Shown here: positions 23,398 through 33,456 of the stretch, piece by piece
How positions within the stretch are numbered: position 1 is the stretch's first letter
Layout: each line of letters starts with the position of its first letter
DNA from: Bacteroidota bacterium
GTDB taxonomy: Bacteria > Bacteroidota > Bacteroidia > AKYH767-A > 2013-40CM-41-45
Direction of reading: 5' to 3'
Assembly: GCA_016720655.1 (NCBI GenBank)
Contig: JADKKE010000032.1
Span: 124,001 to 188,000, forward strand
DNA: 64,000 nt
The notes under the pieces: generated by a model
The model's input: only the letters and a program-made list of their open reading frames with translations
Database searches by the model: none
What the model was told of the DNA's origin: nothing
Made by a program: the position numbers and the translations under genes

Positions 23398-25935
23398 TCA
23401 CTGAATCACAATCTTTCCCCAAAACTGAATTGTAGCGTCAATTCGCCCTCGGTAAAGATAAACTCCGGTTGAAATTTTTCCGGTTGTGATTGTGAGCTTA
23501 TTCTCTGCTGCAGGTAATGTGAAGGAACCAACAAGATGACCCATCACATCGAGAATTTCAAAAGTTCCATCAACATTACCATTAGAGGGGTAGTCAATAG
23601 TGAAGACTCCTTCATTTGGATTCGGATAAATGCTGAACCCCGTCGTTTTAGCAGGTACTGTAATTCCATTCAAAATAGAATACATATCCGATTCCCATAT
23701 TCCCCGCCCGTATGTAGAAATTCGGAGTTTGTTCGTTGCACGGTAGAGAGCAAAATCAGTCACTTGTACAGCGGGTAAATCCTGACTGAAAGAAATCCAA
23801 TCGGGAAGGGAATCATTCAGATAAAATACTCCAATATCGGTACCGACATAAATTCCATTCGCACTGTTCGGTTCATAGAAACTTGCATTCGCGGGAACGT
23901 TAGGCAATCCACCTGTGATATTTTGAAAACTTTGTCCGCCGTTGATGCTTTTGTAAACATGATTGGCAAATCCCTGACGGGTAATCCACACATGCATCGG
24001 ATTTGTCGGATCAATCGCAATCGATGAAATCGTTTCTGTTCCTCCCAATGCTGTGTTGTTCCAGTTTTGACCGTGATCGTAGCTATAATAAAAGTAATTC
24101 GCCTGACTTGCATAAATAACATTTGTATCTGATGGAGCCACCTCCAATGTATTGATACCACTGGAATTTTGAAGAGTCAAATTTAACGGGATCCATGAAT
24201 CACCCTGATTGGTGGATTTGTAAACATCATGATATCCTGCATAAATGGAATTGTTGTTTTGCGGGTTTAAAAGATACGGTGTAACCCAGTTTCCACTCAC
24301 ATGATTTCCCGTGCTGTCTGTCGGTGTGATTTCATGGTATTGATCATTTGACCATCTGTCTCGGGAACGATAGAGTTGTCCGTTCACATAAGTAGTGTAG
24401 ATCACCTGATCATTATTTTCATCAATCGCAGTGACCATTGCATCGCCTCCATTTGTGCTCGCCCAGGAATTTTGTGCAACACGTTTACGCCCTCCGTTAT
24501 CCTGTGTTCCTCCAATCAGAAAATAAGGATCTGTTTGCGAAGTGGCTAAGGAATAAAATTGTGTAATCACAAGATTGTCGGAAAGCTCTGTCCACACCTG
24601 GTTGTTTTCATGGTACCGATAAATTCCGCCATCGTTGCTGAAGTACAAATCATTCGGACGAAGCGGATTCCAGCAAATGTTGTGGAGGTCGGCATGTATT
24701 TCAGGATAAGCACCGGAATTCCACCAATCTGTAATTTGATTCCAGGTCATTCCGCCATCTGTTGATTGTTGTACAACAACTCCTCTGCAATACATTATAT
24801 TCTGATTGAGAGAGGACACAAAGAAGGATGCCATCCCCGGTAAATTCGTTTGACGTAAACTAAAACTCACGACACTGCTTGTCGAAACGTACAGTGACAT
24901 TCCCTGACTTGTAAATGCAGCAAGGAAATTCGGGTCAGCAGGAGTGACGGCAATTTTTATTGAGTTTTGTGCAAGTGAAAAAGAGGAGACCTGGTTCCAC
25001 GTTGCTCCCGAATCAGGAGATTCAAATACTTCACTTGATCCCCAGTAATCGTCTGTACTTGCAAAGATGACGGATGGATCACCGGGTTTAATTTCTATGT
25101 CATTCACTGCAGCATTAATGACCTTGGTCCAGTTACTGCCTCCATTGATGGTTCGATACAAACCATTTGTTGTCGCAGCATATACCATTGAAGAGTTGGC
25201 GGGGTTCATCAGTAATTTATACACTGCAATTTGTCCGCTCAATTGCCAGGAAAGTGGTGTTGGATTCCATGTTGCACCACCATCCGTTGATTTATACACT
25301 CCCATACTATAGTTCCACCAACCGACAGCATCACCGGTCGACACATACAGAATATTTGGGTCATTAAAATCGACCACAATAGAACCTGCACTTACAAAAG
25401 GAAGCTGATCGCCGAGTGCAGCATATGTTAATCCTCCGTCTGTCGTTTTCCAAATTCCTCCATTGGGAGCGCCAACATAAAATACATTCGGATCAAATGG
25501 GTCGAAGGCTGTGCAGGTTGTTCTTCCCATTCCATCGTATCCGCCTATACAGTTTGTCTGAGATATACAGGTCCAGTTGCCGGAGAATGAAGAGGCGGAG
25601 GATCTGTTTGCATTGAGATTTCGTTTTTCAAATTCCTCTTGTAAGAATGAGGAGGAGGGATAGCTGCCATCCGGTAAAACTCTGTCTTTCCAGAAATTTT
25701 CCCAGCGTTTGAATTCAGAATATTCTTCCTGTTCTTCGAAAGCTTCGTCTTTATCTTTTTTGTTAATCGATTGAGCTTTTTCAGCTTGTTCCTTTTCGAA
25801 AAACTTCTGAGCCTCTTCCCGGCCTCTATAAAAATTTGAATTTTGTTTGTAAGGAGGAAGGCTTGTCCTTTTTTCCTGAGCGGAAAGGAAAGAGACAGAC
25901 AGGAGCAGGATGGAGACAATTGAGAGTTTTTTCAT
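23398..25935 (-). CDS. T9SS-secreted sortilin/Asp-box propeller protein
   Basis: Secreted protein of about 845 residues from the ATG at 25935 (MKKLSIVSILLLSVSFLSAQ); a start 7 codons upstream is less likely. After a charged segment rich in Lys/Glu it carries eight or more Asp-box motifs (KTTDGGLTYAAL, KSTDGGATWNPT, RTINGGSNWTKV, QSTDGGMTWNQI, KSTNQGDSWIPL, KSINGGQSFQNI), forming one or two VPS10/sortilin-like beta-propellers. A type A sorting domain (FSIYPNPNEGVFTIDY ... GVYLYRGRI) follows. Such proteins are common surface components with unknown ligands; some relatives are glycosidases, but nothing here proves catalysis. Confidence 0.87.
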   Translation of the reverse strand: MKKLSIVSILLLSVSFLSAQEKRTSLPPYKQNSNFYRGREEAQKFFEKEQAEKAQSINKKDKDEAFEEQEEYSEFKRWENFWKDRVLPDGSYPSSSFLQEEFEKRNLNANRSSASSFSGNWTCISQTNCIGGYDGMGRTTCTAFDPFDPNVFYVGAPNGGIWKTTDGGLTYAALGDQLPFVSAGSIVVDFNDPNILYVSTGDAVGWWNYSMGVYKSTDGGATWNPTPLSWQLSGQIAVYKLLMNPANSSMVYAATTNGLYRTINGGSNWTKVINAAVNDIEIKPGDPSVIFASTDDYWGSSEVFESPDSGATWNQVSSFSLAQNSIKIAVTPADPNFLAAFTSQGMSLYVSTSSVVSFSLRQTNLPGMASFFVSSLNQNIMYCRGVVVQQSTDGGMTWNQITDWWNSGAYPEIHADLHNICWNPLRPNDLYFSNDGGIYRYHENNQVWTELSDNLVITQFYSLATSQTDPYFLIGGTQDNGGRKRVAQNSWASTNGGDAMVTAIDENNDQVIYTTYVNGQLYRSRDRWSNDQYHEITPTDSTGNHVSGNWVTPYLLNPQNNNSIYAGYHDVYKSTNQGDSWIPLNLTLQNSSGINTLEVAPSDTNVIYASQANYFYYSYDHGQNWNNTALGGTETISSIAIDPTNPMHVWITRQGFANHVYKSINGGQSFQNITGGLPNVPANASFYEPNSANGIYVGTDIGVFYLNDSLPDWISFSQDLPAVQVTDFALYRATNKLRISTYGRGIWESDMYSILNGITVPAKTTGFSIYPNPNEGVFTIDYPSNGNVDGTFEILDVMGHLVGSFTLPAAENKLTITTGKISTGVYLYRGRIDATIQFWGKIVIQ

Positions 25936-26087
25936 AAGGGAGAATGAGAGTAACAAATATACGTTTTATTTTCTAAAATCTCCAGTGTAATTCGTACGAC
26001 AGGAAATGAAAATGGAATTGTGATAATCCGCATCATTCAACATTCATTTTTCCCGAATTACAGAGCATATCTTTGTGAAAAAACAAT

Positions 26088-26390
26088 ATGTCAGATAGCG
26101 ATAAATCTTCTCACATTCTGAACACTTCTTCTAACCTTTTAGGGTTTTGTTTGCTTGTAATTACTTCCTTGAAAATAAGCAATTATTCCGAGAGAACACT
26201 TATCGATGAGTTCACGGCATTGTCTGCTTTGTTATTTATTCTTTCGAGTATACTTTCTTTTTTATCGATGCGAACGAAGAAAATTATTTTTTCAAATCGA
26301 TACGAATCGCTGGCAGACACGATTTTTCTTGTGGCATTGCTGTGTATATTTTTCACAGTTGTAGTGATTACTTTCAATATACTCGTTTGA
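26088..26390 (+). CDS. Small three-helix membrane protein
   Basis: Protein of 100 residues with hydrophobic helices at about 16-28 (NLLGFCLLVITSL), 42-60 (FTALSALLFILSSILSFLSM) and 76-97 (IFLVALLCIFFTVVVITFNI), and short polar ends. The helix-loop pattern resembles uncharacterised small inner-membrane proteins. Encoded alone, divergent from the sortilin-like gene. No function assigned. Confidence 0.6.
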   Translation: MSDSDKSSHILNTSSNLLGFCLLVITSLKISNYSERTLIDEFTALSALLFILSSILSFLSMRTKKIIFSNRYESLADTIFLVALLCIFFTVVVITFNILV

Positions 26391-26597
26391 AAATTATTCT
26401 TATTTGCATTAAAAAAACTTCAGGAAGGAGTATTTTTTCTTCTCTTTGAATAAGTAGTGTTTGTTCTTTCTAATTTTGAATTGTCTTGAACGATTCTTTA
26501 AGCTGCAGTTTTTATAAAGCTTAACCCATTGAGGACGCAATAATGGGGAGCAGAGAAATGAAAATGTCAAATAAATACGAAGTTAAAATTGAATATT

Positions 26598-26932
26598 GTG
26601 ACTGAAAATGAAATATCTGCAAAAATCATTTCTGCGGCAATTGGGCGTTAAAGGCCTTTCTACCACTTAATAAAGAAGGATTGAAAGTAGAAAAGGAAAA
26701 AGCAATGCCTTTAGTTTTTGAAGAAGTTAAATTAAACTGCGGGTATAGAATTGATTTGTTGGTTGAAGATAAAGTTGTCGTTGAAGTGAAATGTGTTGAT
26801 GGCTTGAATGATGTTCATTTTGCACAAGCGCTAACCTATGTAAAACTCGGGAATCATAAACTCGGACTGCTCTTGAATTTTAATGTTGTTCTTTTAAAAG
26901 ATGGAATCCGGAGGATTGCAAATGGACTATAA
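26598..26932 (+). pseudogene. GxxExxY protein, internally deleted
   Basis: Start MTENEISAKIISAAIG matches the N terminus of GxxExxY proteins (predicted PD-(D/E)xK-like nuclease fold). The segment that should hold the name-giving GxxExxY motif is missing; after a frame change the sequence continues KEGLKVEKEKAMPLVFEEVK, NCGYRIDLLVEDKVVVEVKC and FAQALTYVKLGNHKLGLLLN, the normal C-terminal half with the conserved D and E-x-K. About 20-25 residues are lost. These genes are frequent, often broken passengers in Bacteroidota genomes. Confidence 0.75.
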
Positions 26933-26933
26933 T

Positions 26934-27500
26934 ATCGGGAATTTTTTTTTGGGGTTATTTTTTTTTTTTTTTCACTTTGTTCAGAAACATACTATGTATT
27001 CATTTTTTTTTTTTTTGTACCCCCAGGGACCCGGGGTTTTTTTCGCCGGGTTCGGAGGGAGTGATTCTTCCTCCGGGCACCCGATTTAAATATTATTTAG
27101 GGAAAATTTTTTTGTTTTCCCTTTGTCAGATTTTTTTTGTAACCGCAGAGATCGCAGAGTTTTTACCGCAGAGTTCGCAGAGATTGATTCTCCTTCTGAA
27201 AACGATTTGAATACGAAAAACTCTGAGGCTCTGCGGTTTAAGCCCAAATTATACTTCAAGACGTTTTTTTAGATTAGATTTTTCTGCCTGTCCATTTTGC
27301 TTTTGTAACCGCGAGATCGCAGAGATTGATTCTCCTTCTGAAAACCAATTGAAAACTATTAATGAGAAATTTATTTTGATTCACATTTTGATCAGAATCA
27401 TACTATGTAATCATCCAAACCCCCCTCTGCGAACCTGCGGTAAAAAGCCTGCGGTTTAAGCCCCCATATTATACTTCAAGACGTTCTTTTTTATAATGCA
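26934..27500. repeat. Degenerate intergenic repeat cluster
   Basis: At least two related units: 27135-27265 (ACCGCAGAGATCGCAGAG ... GATTGATTCTCCTTCTGAAA ... TATACTTCAAGACGTT) and 27305-27485 (same words plus CATACTATGTAATCAT). A third, strongly altered unit at 26960-27085 has CATACTATGTATTCAT and GTGATTCTTCCTCCG, with long T runs and the GCAGAG words turned into runs of C and G. Not coding. Confidence 0.75.
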
Positions 27501-27938
27501 TTTTTGCTTTTTGAAACATACGAGTTGGCAGAGTTTGATTCTCGTTAGAACCAAATGAATGACATGAAAAAATATTTTCCCTCCCTGTAAACCTTTTCTT
27601 CTCGAGATACGTGCAAATTTTCATCCCGGAATTTTTTAGAAAAACGTCATTTCTGATCGATTTAGAGCCATTCAATCGCGAACCCGAAATGTATCTTCAG
27701 TTTTAGGAATTTTCATTTTTGGTGAATACATCAAATTCAGTGGTGAAAATTGTTTTCTCCGGAACGTGATCAAAAACGAATTTAAGTTTCAATTTCAATT
27801 TGATATGCGGTGGAATTGTTTTAATTTCGAATTGTATCGGATTTAAGCAGAATCCATTCTACTCTTTAAAAAAATTATTCCTGAAAAAGGAAGCACTAAA
27901 CTATTCTCTCCCCCCTAACCAATAAATAAATAACAAAA
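27501..27938. other. Intergenic stretch upstream of the SprB-repeat gene
   Basis: About 440 bases with no supported gene. Weak coding-like character on the - strand around 27600-27680 is interrupted and not convincing. The last 60 bases before the ATG at 27939 are A-rich and may hold its promoter, but no clear -7 box is seen. Confidence 0.45.
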
Positions 27939-30512
27939 ATGAAAACAAAACCTTTACACAAAGTTCTGTCCTTTTCCAGGATACTCTTGATGAGCATACT
28001 TTTTATTTGTGCGCAGAGTCAAACAACCAAAGCAACGCACATGGCAGGTGCCGATCTTACTTACGTTTCTCTTGGAAATGGTCAGTATGAATTCAACTAT
28101 ACTTTTTACAGAGACTGTGTAGGAATTTCTGCACAAACATCCATCACCATTACTTACACATCCGTCTCCTGTGGAATTTCGAGTTCTGTGACGTTAATGC
28201 CAATCCCGGGGACAGGCCAGGAAATATCACGAGTATGTCCGGGTGCAATCACAACGTGTAATGGCGGAACAGAACCCGGAATTCAAAAGTGGGAATACAG
28301 AGGAACGGTTAATTTACCACAATGCTCGGACTGGGTTTTCAGCACACGTGAGTGTTGCCGTAATGCTGCGATCACAACATTGGTGGATCCATTGAATGAA
28401 CAAATGTTTATCGAAGCAACTCTTGATAATTTGACTTCGGAAAACAGTTCACCTGTCTTTTCAAATATCCCGATCGCGTTCGAATGTATCGGACAAAATA
28501 ATTATTACAACCATGGTGGATTAGATGTCGATGGTGATTCCTTGGTTTACTCTTTTGTTGCTCCGTTGAATGATGCCAATCTTCCGGTTCAATATCTCGG
28601 AGGGTATTCGGTTACAAATCCTATAACATCTGTACCGGCTGTTTCTATTGACCCACAAAGTGGAGATATTTTTATGCATCCTACCAATCCGGAAATTGCT
28701 GTTGTAGCCGTGCAGATTTATGAATACAGAAATGGCGTCCTCATTGGAACTGTTATCCGAGACCTTCAAATTTATACTATTGTTTGCAATAATGAACTTC
28801 CACTCATGAGTGGAATTGATAGTACAAATGTATATACAACTCAAGCCTGTCTCGGGTCAACAGTTTGTTTCGATGTATTTTCTGCTGACACAGACCTGCC
28901 GGATTCACTGGGCATTTCCTGGAACAGTGGTATTTCAGGAGGAACATGGAGCGTAACTCCGGGTCGCCGTCCGGTTGGACATTTCTGCTGGACACCAACT
29001 GCTGCGGATGTTCGTCCGCAACCCTGGTATTTTACAGTGACTGTATTTGATGATGCATGTCCTGCCAATGGTGTACAAACATTCTCCTATGGTATCACTG
29101 TTTCTGAACTCACTGTAGCAAGTGCGAGCACCAATGTTAGTTGTGCAGGAGGACACAATGGAAGTGCAACTGTGACACCTACGGGAACAGGCCCTTTTGA
29201 ATATGTATGGATGCCCGGTGAATATCTTACACAAAGTTTGACACATTTATTTCCGGGTACATACTCGGTAATGGTTACCAATGCTGCCGGTTGTCATACG
29301 ACTCAATATTTCACCATCACAGAACCAACAGCTTTACAAGCGACGACAACAGGATACGATGCATCCTGCAGCGGACAACCGGGTGCAGTCGCAGTTGATG
29401 TGAGTGGCGGTACAGGACCATACACATATTTGTGGAATACTGTTCCTCCATCTGCTTCCGATTCAGTTGGTAATTTAGGTGCAGGAACGTATACCGTTCA
29501 GGTTCGCGATCATAATAATTGTTCGCTAAGAGATTCGGTGACTATCGCCGGAGGAACAGGATTTACAGCATCAATGCAAACAACTCCTGCAAGCTGTAAT
29601 GCAACAGATGGAACTGCACTTGTCACCGTGACTGGAGGTAGTGGAGATTTCTCATACGCATGGACACCATCTGTGAGTACAACTTCTGATGCTTTGGCAC
29701 TTACATCCGGATTTTATTCCTGTGTTGTTACAGATAATCAATCGAATTGTTCTCAATCGGTTTCCGGTTTGGTAGGAAATACTTCCGGCATTACAGCCAC
29801 TTTGGTTTCTTCAACGAATGCACATTGTCAGAATGGTGAAGATGGAAGTGCTGAAGTTGTTGGTAGTGGCGGAACAGCACCGTATACATATTTGTGGCAA
29901 CCTACCGGAGCGACTACTGCTGCAGTTTCAAATTTAGGAGCAGGAGATTATACTGTGCAGGTCTCTGATTATAACGAGTGTCCTGCATTCCTGACGGTTA
30001 CAATTGGCTACGACTTTCCTACTCCGGTTGTGGATCTTGGTCCTGACACCACAATTTGTTTGGGTGATGTGATCACTCTTGATGCAGGTGCAGGATTTGC
30101 AAGTTACTTCTGGTCGGATATGCAAACTACGCAACAAATTTCAGTGAGTATGGCCGGACCTTATTCTGTGTTGATCACCGATGCAAATGGCTGTGAAAAT
30201 TTTGATGATATTATCGTTTCAACAATTTCATGCCAGGGAAATACTCCGGTACATTCTTCACATATCAATCTTCCGGTACTCTATCCGAACCCCGCACTCG
30301 AAGAGTTGAACGTGGTATTGACTACGAACACCCTGACTCAAGTTGACATTCGAATAGTAAATGTTGTCGGAGACCAGGTATATCAAAGTCAACAGTCTTC
30401 AAAGGGCATGTTCCGCAAGAAAATTGGAATAGAAACGTTTACTCCCGGAATTTATTTCGTCGAAATTCGTTTCGAAGGAGAAACACATGTCTTCCGTACT
30501 GTAAAAATGTAA
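27939..30512 (+). CDS. T9SS-secreted SprB-repeat surface protein
   Basis: Secreted protein of 857 residues. After the signal peptide comes the conserved module THMAGADLTYVSLGNGQYEF with DCVG, CGISS and STRECCRNAAIT Cys pairs, a domain regularly found at the start of gliding/adhesion-associated proteins of this phylum. Four SprB-type repeats follow from about residue 390 (VSCAGGHNGSATVTPTGTGP, ASCSGQPGAVAVDVSGGTGP, ASCNATDGTALVTVTGGSGD, AHCQNGEDGSAEVVGSGGTA), each ending GTYxVxVxDxxxC. Then a PKD-like segment (VDLGPDTTICLGDVITLDAG) and a type A sorting domain (PVLYPNPALEELNVVL). SprB is a gliding adhesin; this shorter relative is probably an adhesin. Confidence 0.88.
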   Translation: MKTKPLHKVLSFSRILLMSILFICAQSQTTKATHMAGADLTYVSLGNGQYEFNYTFYRDCVGISAQTSITITYTSVSCGISSSVTLMPIPGTGQEISRVCPGAITTCNGGTEPGIQKWEYRGTVNLPQCSDWVFSTRECCRNAAITTLVDPLNEQMFIEATLDNLTSENSSPVFSNIPIAFECIGQNNYYNHGGLDVDGDSLVYSFVAPLNDANLPVQYLGGYSVTNPITSVPAVSIDPQSGDIFMHPTNPEIAVVAVQIYEYRNGVLIGTVIRDLQIYTIVCNNELPLMSGIDSTNVYTTQACLGSTVCFDVFSADTDLPDSLGISWNSGISGGTWSVTPGRRPVGHFCWTPTAADVRPQPWYFTVTVFDDACPANGVQTFSYGITVSELTVASASTNVSCAGGHNGSATVTPTGTGPFEYVWMPGEYLTQSLTHLFPGTYSVMVTNAAGCHTTQYFTITEPTALQATTTGYDASCSGQPGAVAVDVSGGTGPYTYLWNTVPPSASDSVGNLGAGTYTVQVRDHNNCSLRDSVTIAGGTGFTASMQTTPASCNATDGTALVTVTGGSGDFSYAWTPSVSTTSDALALTSGFYSCVVTDNQSNCSQSVSGLVGNTSGITATLVSSTNAHCQNGEDGSAEVVGSGGTAPYTYLWQPTGATTAAVSNLGAGDYTVQVSDYNECPAFLTVTIGYDFPTPVVDLGPDTTICLGDVITLDAGAGFASYFWSDMQTTQQISVSMAGPYSVLITDANGCENFDDIIVSTISCQGNTPVHSSHINLPVLYPNPALEELNVVLTTNTLTQVDIRIVNVVGDQVYQSQQSSKGMFRKKIGIETFTPGIYFVEIRFEGETHVFRTVKM

Positions 30513-30547
30513 TCGAAGCGATTCAAACAAGCATTGTAAAGTACGAA

Positions 30548-30595
30548 CACAAAAGGTGCAAAGAGGATTCATCTTCTTTGCACCTTTTGTGTTTA
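30548..30595. terminator. Bidirectional terminator, 17-bp stem
   Basis: Perfect 17-bp inverted repeat (CACAAAAGGTGCAAAGA paired with 30575-30591) around a 10-base loop, between convergent genes. Shares GCAAAGA/TCTTTGC with the hairpin at 7500. Confidence 0.85.
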
Positions 30596-30618
30596 TCTGA
30601 GGATTATTAGAGGTGCAC

Positions 30619-31899
30619 TTATTTCTTTTCCAAAGAATCTGCCAATGTGTTGAGTGAAGCCAGTAAAAGAAAGACGCAAAGTCCCGGAAACAGGATCAGC
30701 CACCAAGCGCTGATATTTTCTTTGCCTTCGAACAAAAGCTGTCCCCAGGTAACTGTGCCGGGAGGAACACCGATTCCTAAAAAAGACAATCCCGTTTCTG
30801 CCAGGATTGCTGATGCGACACCATAGATTGTAAATACTCTGAGCTGAGCATACGTTGCCGGAAGTATGTGTTTTCGGAACAAACGAAGAGTAGGTATGCC
30901 GATTGCTCTGCCGGCATCAATATAATTGGATTCCCTCAGTGAAAGAATTATTGCCCTTACCATTCGAGCAATCGACGTCCAGGATGTGAGACCAATGATA
31001 AGCACAACAGATGCTACCGATGGTTGAAATATTAATGCGAATGTGATCAGTACAACAATTCTTGGTATGGAAAGAAAAAGTTCTATGATTCGGTTCACAA
31101 TTGCATCCACGGGAATTTTCACGGATCCTTGAAGAAAAACCGGAAGTTTCAATTTTGAAATCATCCAAACCGGAACGGCAATAAAAAAAATACTGAACAC
31201 GAGTGAGAATAAAACGTTCAGAACCCCAAACACAATGGAGTCCCGGAAACTGTTTTCAATTGAAGTGAAACGCAATTCAAAACAATAATACCAGGCCGGC
31301 AGGAGTAGAAGCAGCATGATAAAAAATGCGGCACGGTTTAGTTTGAAATATTGATTTCCAAAGTATCCCGAGAGCATTCCAAGCAAAACTCCAATGAATA
31401 ATGCAATGAACATTGAGCAAATTCCGATAATAAGCGATACACGCGTTCCTTCAATCAAACCTGCAAGCGTATCATTCCCGAGATTTCCTGTTCCCAAAAA
31501 ATGTCGCATGCGAAAGGGAATTTCTGACAGTTCTCCATTCGTATCTTTAAATTGTTTTCCAAAGGGTGATTTGAAATTGCTATTTGCAAGGTCTGATTTC
31601 CCCGCGGAGTAAGGGATTAAAGCCCGGAGCACAAAGTCCGATTTTATTTCTGTCCAGTTTATATTGTCGGTACGAATATTTTCTGATTCACCTGTTTCAG
31701 AATATAATTGAGTATAGGCATTGTTTGAAAATGCCGGAAAACTAAAATGTCCGTATTGAATAAGAAGTAAAGGTTTCTCATTAGCGAGAAAAGGAGACAG
31801 AATCGCAACAAAGAGAAAAGTAAAAAGCACGAATCGTGGAACGCGGGGGATGTTCTTGAAAAGCCGATTTGTCATATCCATTTTCCGTCTATTTTTCAA
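30619..31899 (-). CDS. OppC/DppC-like ABC transporter permease
   Basis: Inner-membrane permease of 426 residues of the peptide/nickel ABC type. Visible: a first helix (FVLFTFLFVAILSPFL), a long periplasmic insert (about residues 50-140), GLIEGTRVSLIIGICSMFIA, and the cytoplasmic EAA loop AGRAIGIPTLRLFRKHILPA followed by AETGLSFLGIGVPPGTVTWG. The insert makes it longer than typical OppC (about 300). Its start overlaps the end of the OppB-like frame by 11 bases. No ATPase or solute-binding protein is encoded nearby, so these subunits must be supplied elsewhere or the system is incomplete. Confidence 0.85.
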   Translation of the reverse strand: MKNRRKMDMTNRLFKNIPRVPRFVLFTFLFVAILSPFLANEKPLLLIQYGHFSFPAFSNNAYTQLYSETGESENIRTDNINWTEIKSDFVLRALIPYSAGKSDLANSNFKSPFGKQFKDTNGELSEIPFRMRHFLGTGNLGNDTLAGLIEGTRVSLIIGICSMFIALFIGVLLGMLSGYFGNQYFKLNRAAFFIMLLLLLPAWYYCFELRFTSIENSFRDSIVFGVLNVLFSLVFSIFFIAVPVWMISKLKLPVFLQGSVKIPVDAIVNRIIELFLSIPRIVVLITFALIFQPSVASVVLIIGLTSWTSIARMVRAIILSLRESNYIDAGRAIGIPTLRLFRKHILPATYAQLRVFTIYGVASAILAETGLSFLGIGVPPGTVTWGQLLFEGKENISAWWLILFPGLCVFLLLASLNTLADSLEKK

Positions 31900-33320
31900 G
31901 ATGAATACGAGGATCTACACGTGCGTAAACAATGTCTGTAAGAAAAAATCCAAGAATTGTAATCATTCCGGTAATCGTAAATACAGCCAGGATAACCGGA
32001 TAATCAAGGGAATCCACACTTTGATAAATCGTTAGTCCCATTCCCGGTAATGTAAAAACTGTTTCTAAAATCACAGAACCACTAATTGCATACGGAAATA
32101 CATTGGAGAACATGGTTATGATGGGAAGCAAACAATTCCTGAACACGTGTTTCCACAGAATATGTTTTTCGTCCAGACCTTTTGCTCTTGCGGTTCTGAT
32201 ATAGTCTTGCTCCAACACTTCAATAGCATTCGCACGGATACTGCGAGTGACAAATGCAAATGAACTGTATGTATAACAAATCGTTGGAAGGATGAGATAG
32301 GGGAGTGTTAATACAACACGTTGAATGAAATTGCTTTCCGATGAAAAACCGGAAATAGGTTTCACTCCGGACGCCGGAAGCCAGTTGAAAACATCCGGAT
32401 TGCAAAACAACATCATCAGAATTGTTGCAAGCCAGAATCCGGGAAGGGAATAGAGGATGGTAAAAAACATCGAAGAATTTCTGTCGAAACTTTTTCCCGG
32501 ACGAGAAGCCGATTTCAATGCAACCGGAATGCTTATCACAAAACTCAGAAGTACAGATGTGAGGGTAAAAAATAATGTCCAACCAATCCTGCTACCGATT
32601 AGTGCAGCAACAGGTTGTTTGGTGCGATAGGAAATGCCGAAGTCTCCGCGGATGATTCCATGGTTGCCATTTGCATCACCGAAAAGAAAAGAATGAAACT
32701 GGTTCTTCGTATGAAAGTTCAGTACAGGAATCCATTTGCGAGAAGGAATTGCATGAGACTCTGCAAATTTCAATTTGTCTATCAATCCGGAAATTGAAGA
32801 AGATAAAGTTGAATCCGTGTCAGCTTCTGTTCTCAGGTTCTCCAGGAATTTGCCTTGTTCTTCTATCGATTGAAGCATGAACAGAGAACTTAATCTCGTC
32901 TGTATTCGCCTGGAACTTTCTGACTGTTGGATTGAATTATTGTTTTGGTAGTGCAGACTGTTTTGCCAGAGTACATAGTAGTCCATAATTTCGGACGTGT
33001 TCCCGTTTTCACGTAGCAATGCTATCAGGGCTTTTCGCTCCTTTAGGGGAACGGATCTTATAAATTGTATCCGGTTCAGCCAGCGAATGAATGCTGAAAT
33101 AAAACAAGGGGAGGTCCAAACCCAGTCGGTGAGTCCAATACACTTTTTCATTTTCATGAATGATCGAAGAAGCAGAAGCCTCATCTTCATTTCCGGGTGA
33201 TTGCAACATCCTTTCGACGGGATCTCCCGGACAAAGATGGATCAACAGGAAGGCTAGAAAAGACAATAAGAAAACCGAAGGAAGGAGATATAAAAGTTTC
33301 CGGATATAAAATTTCGACAT
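31889..33320 (-). pseudogene. OppB/DppB-like ABC permease, one frameshift
   Basis: The N-terminal part starts at 33320 (KFYIRKLLYLLPSVFLLSFL, LIHLCPGDPVERML) and runs in one frame to about 33060 (EPDTIYKI). The rest continues in another frame from SVPLKERKALIALLRENG to the stop at 31889, with GIIRGDFGISYRTKQPV, SIPVALKSASRPGK and the EAA loop YIRTARAKGLDEKHILWKHV. The two parts join cleanly if one base is added or removed near 33058, in a C/T-rich run. The full protein would have about 476 residues with a large periplasmic insert, like its OppC partner. Real inactivation and a consensus error are both possible. Confidence 0.82.
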
Positions 33321-33456
33321 TCCTCAACCTGGATTTCTTTTGCCTGATGGCAAAATTGTTGAAAGTAAAAATAGAGAATTCCTGTGGTCGGAAAACCGGA
33401 TTTTAGATAGTTACTAAGTTTCGGTTGTTCAAAGCAAAGCCTGATTCCCGCCGCGG

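Noticed and set aside
26901..27210. Phe-rich open frames in the T-run region
   Set aside because: They only reflect long T runs in a non-coding repeat cluster.
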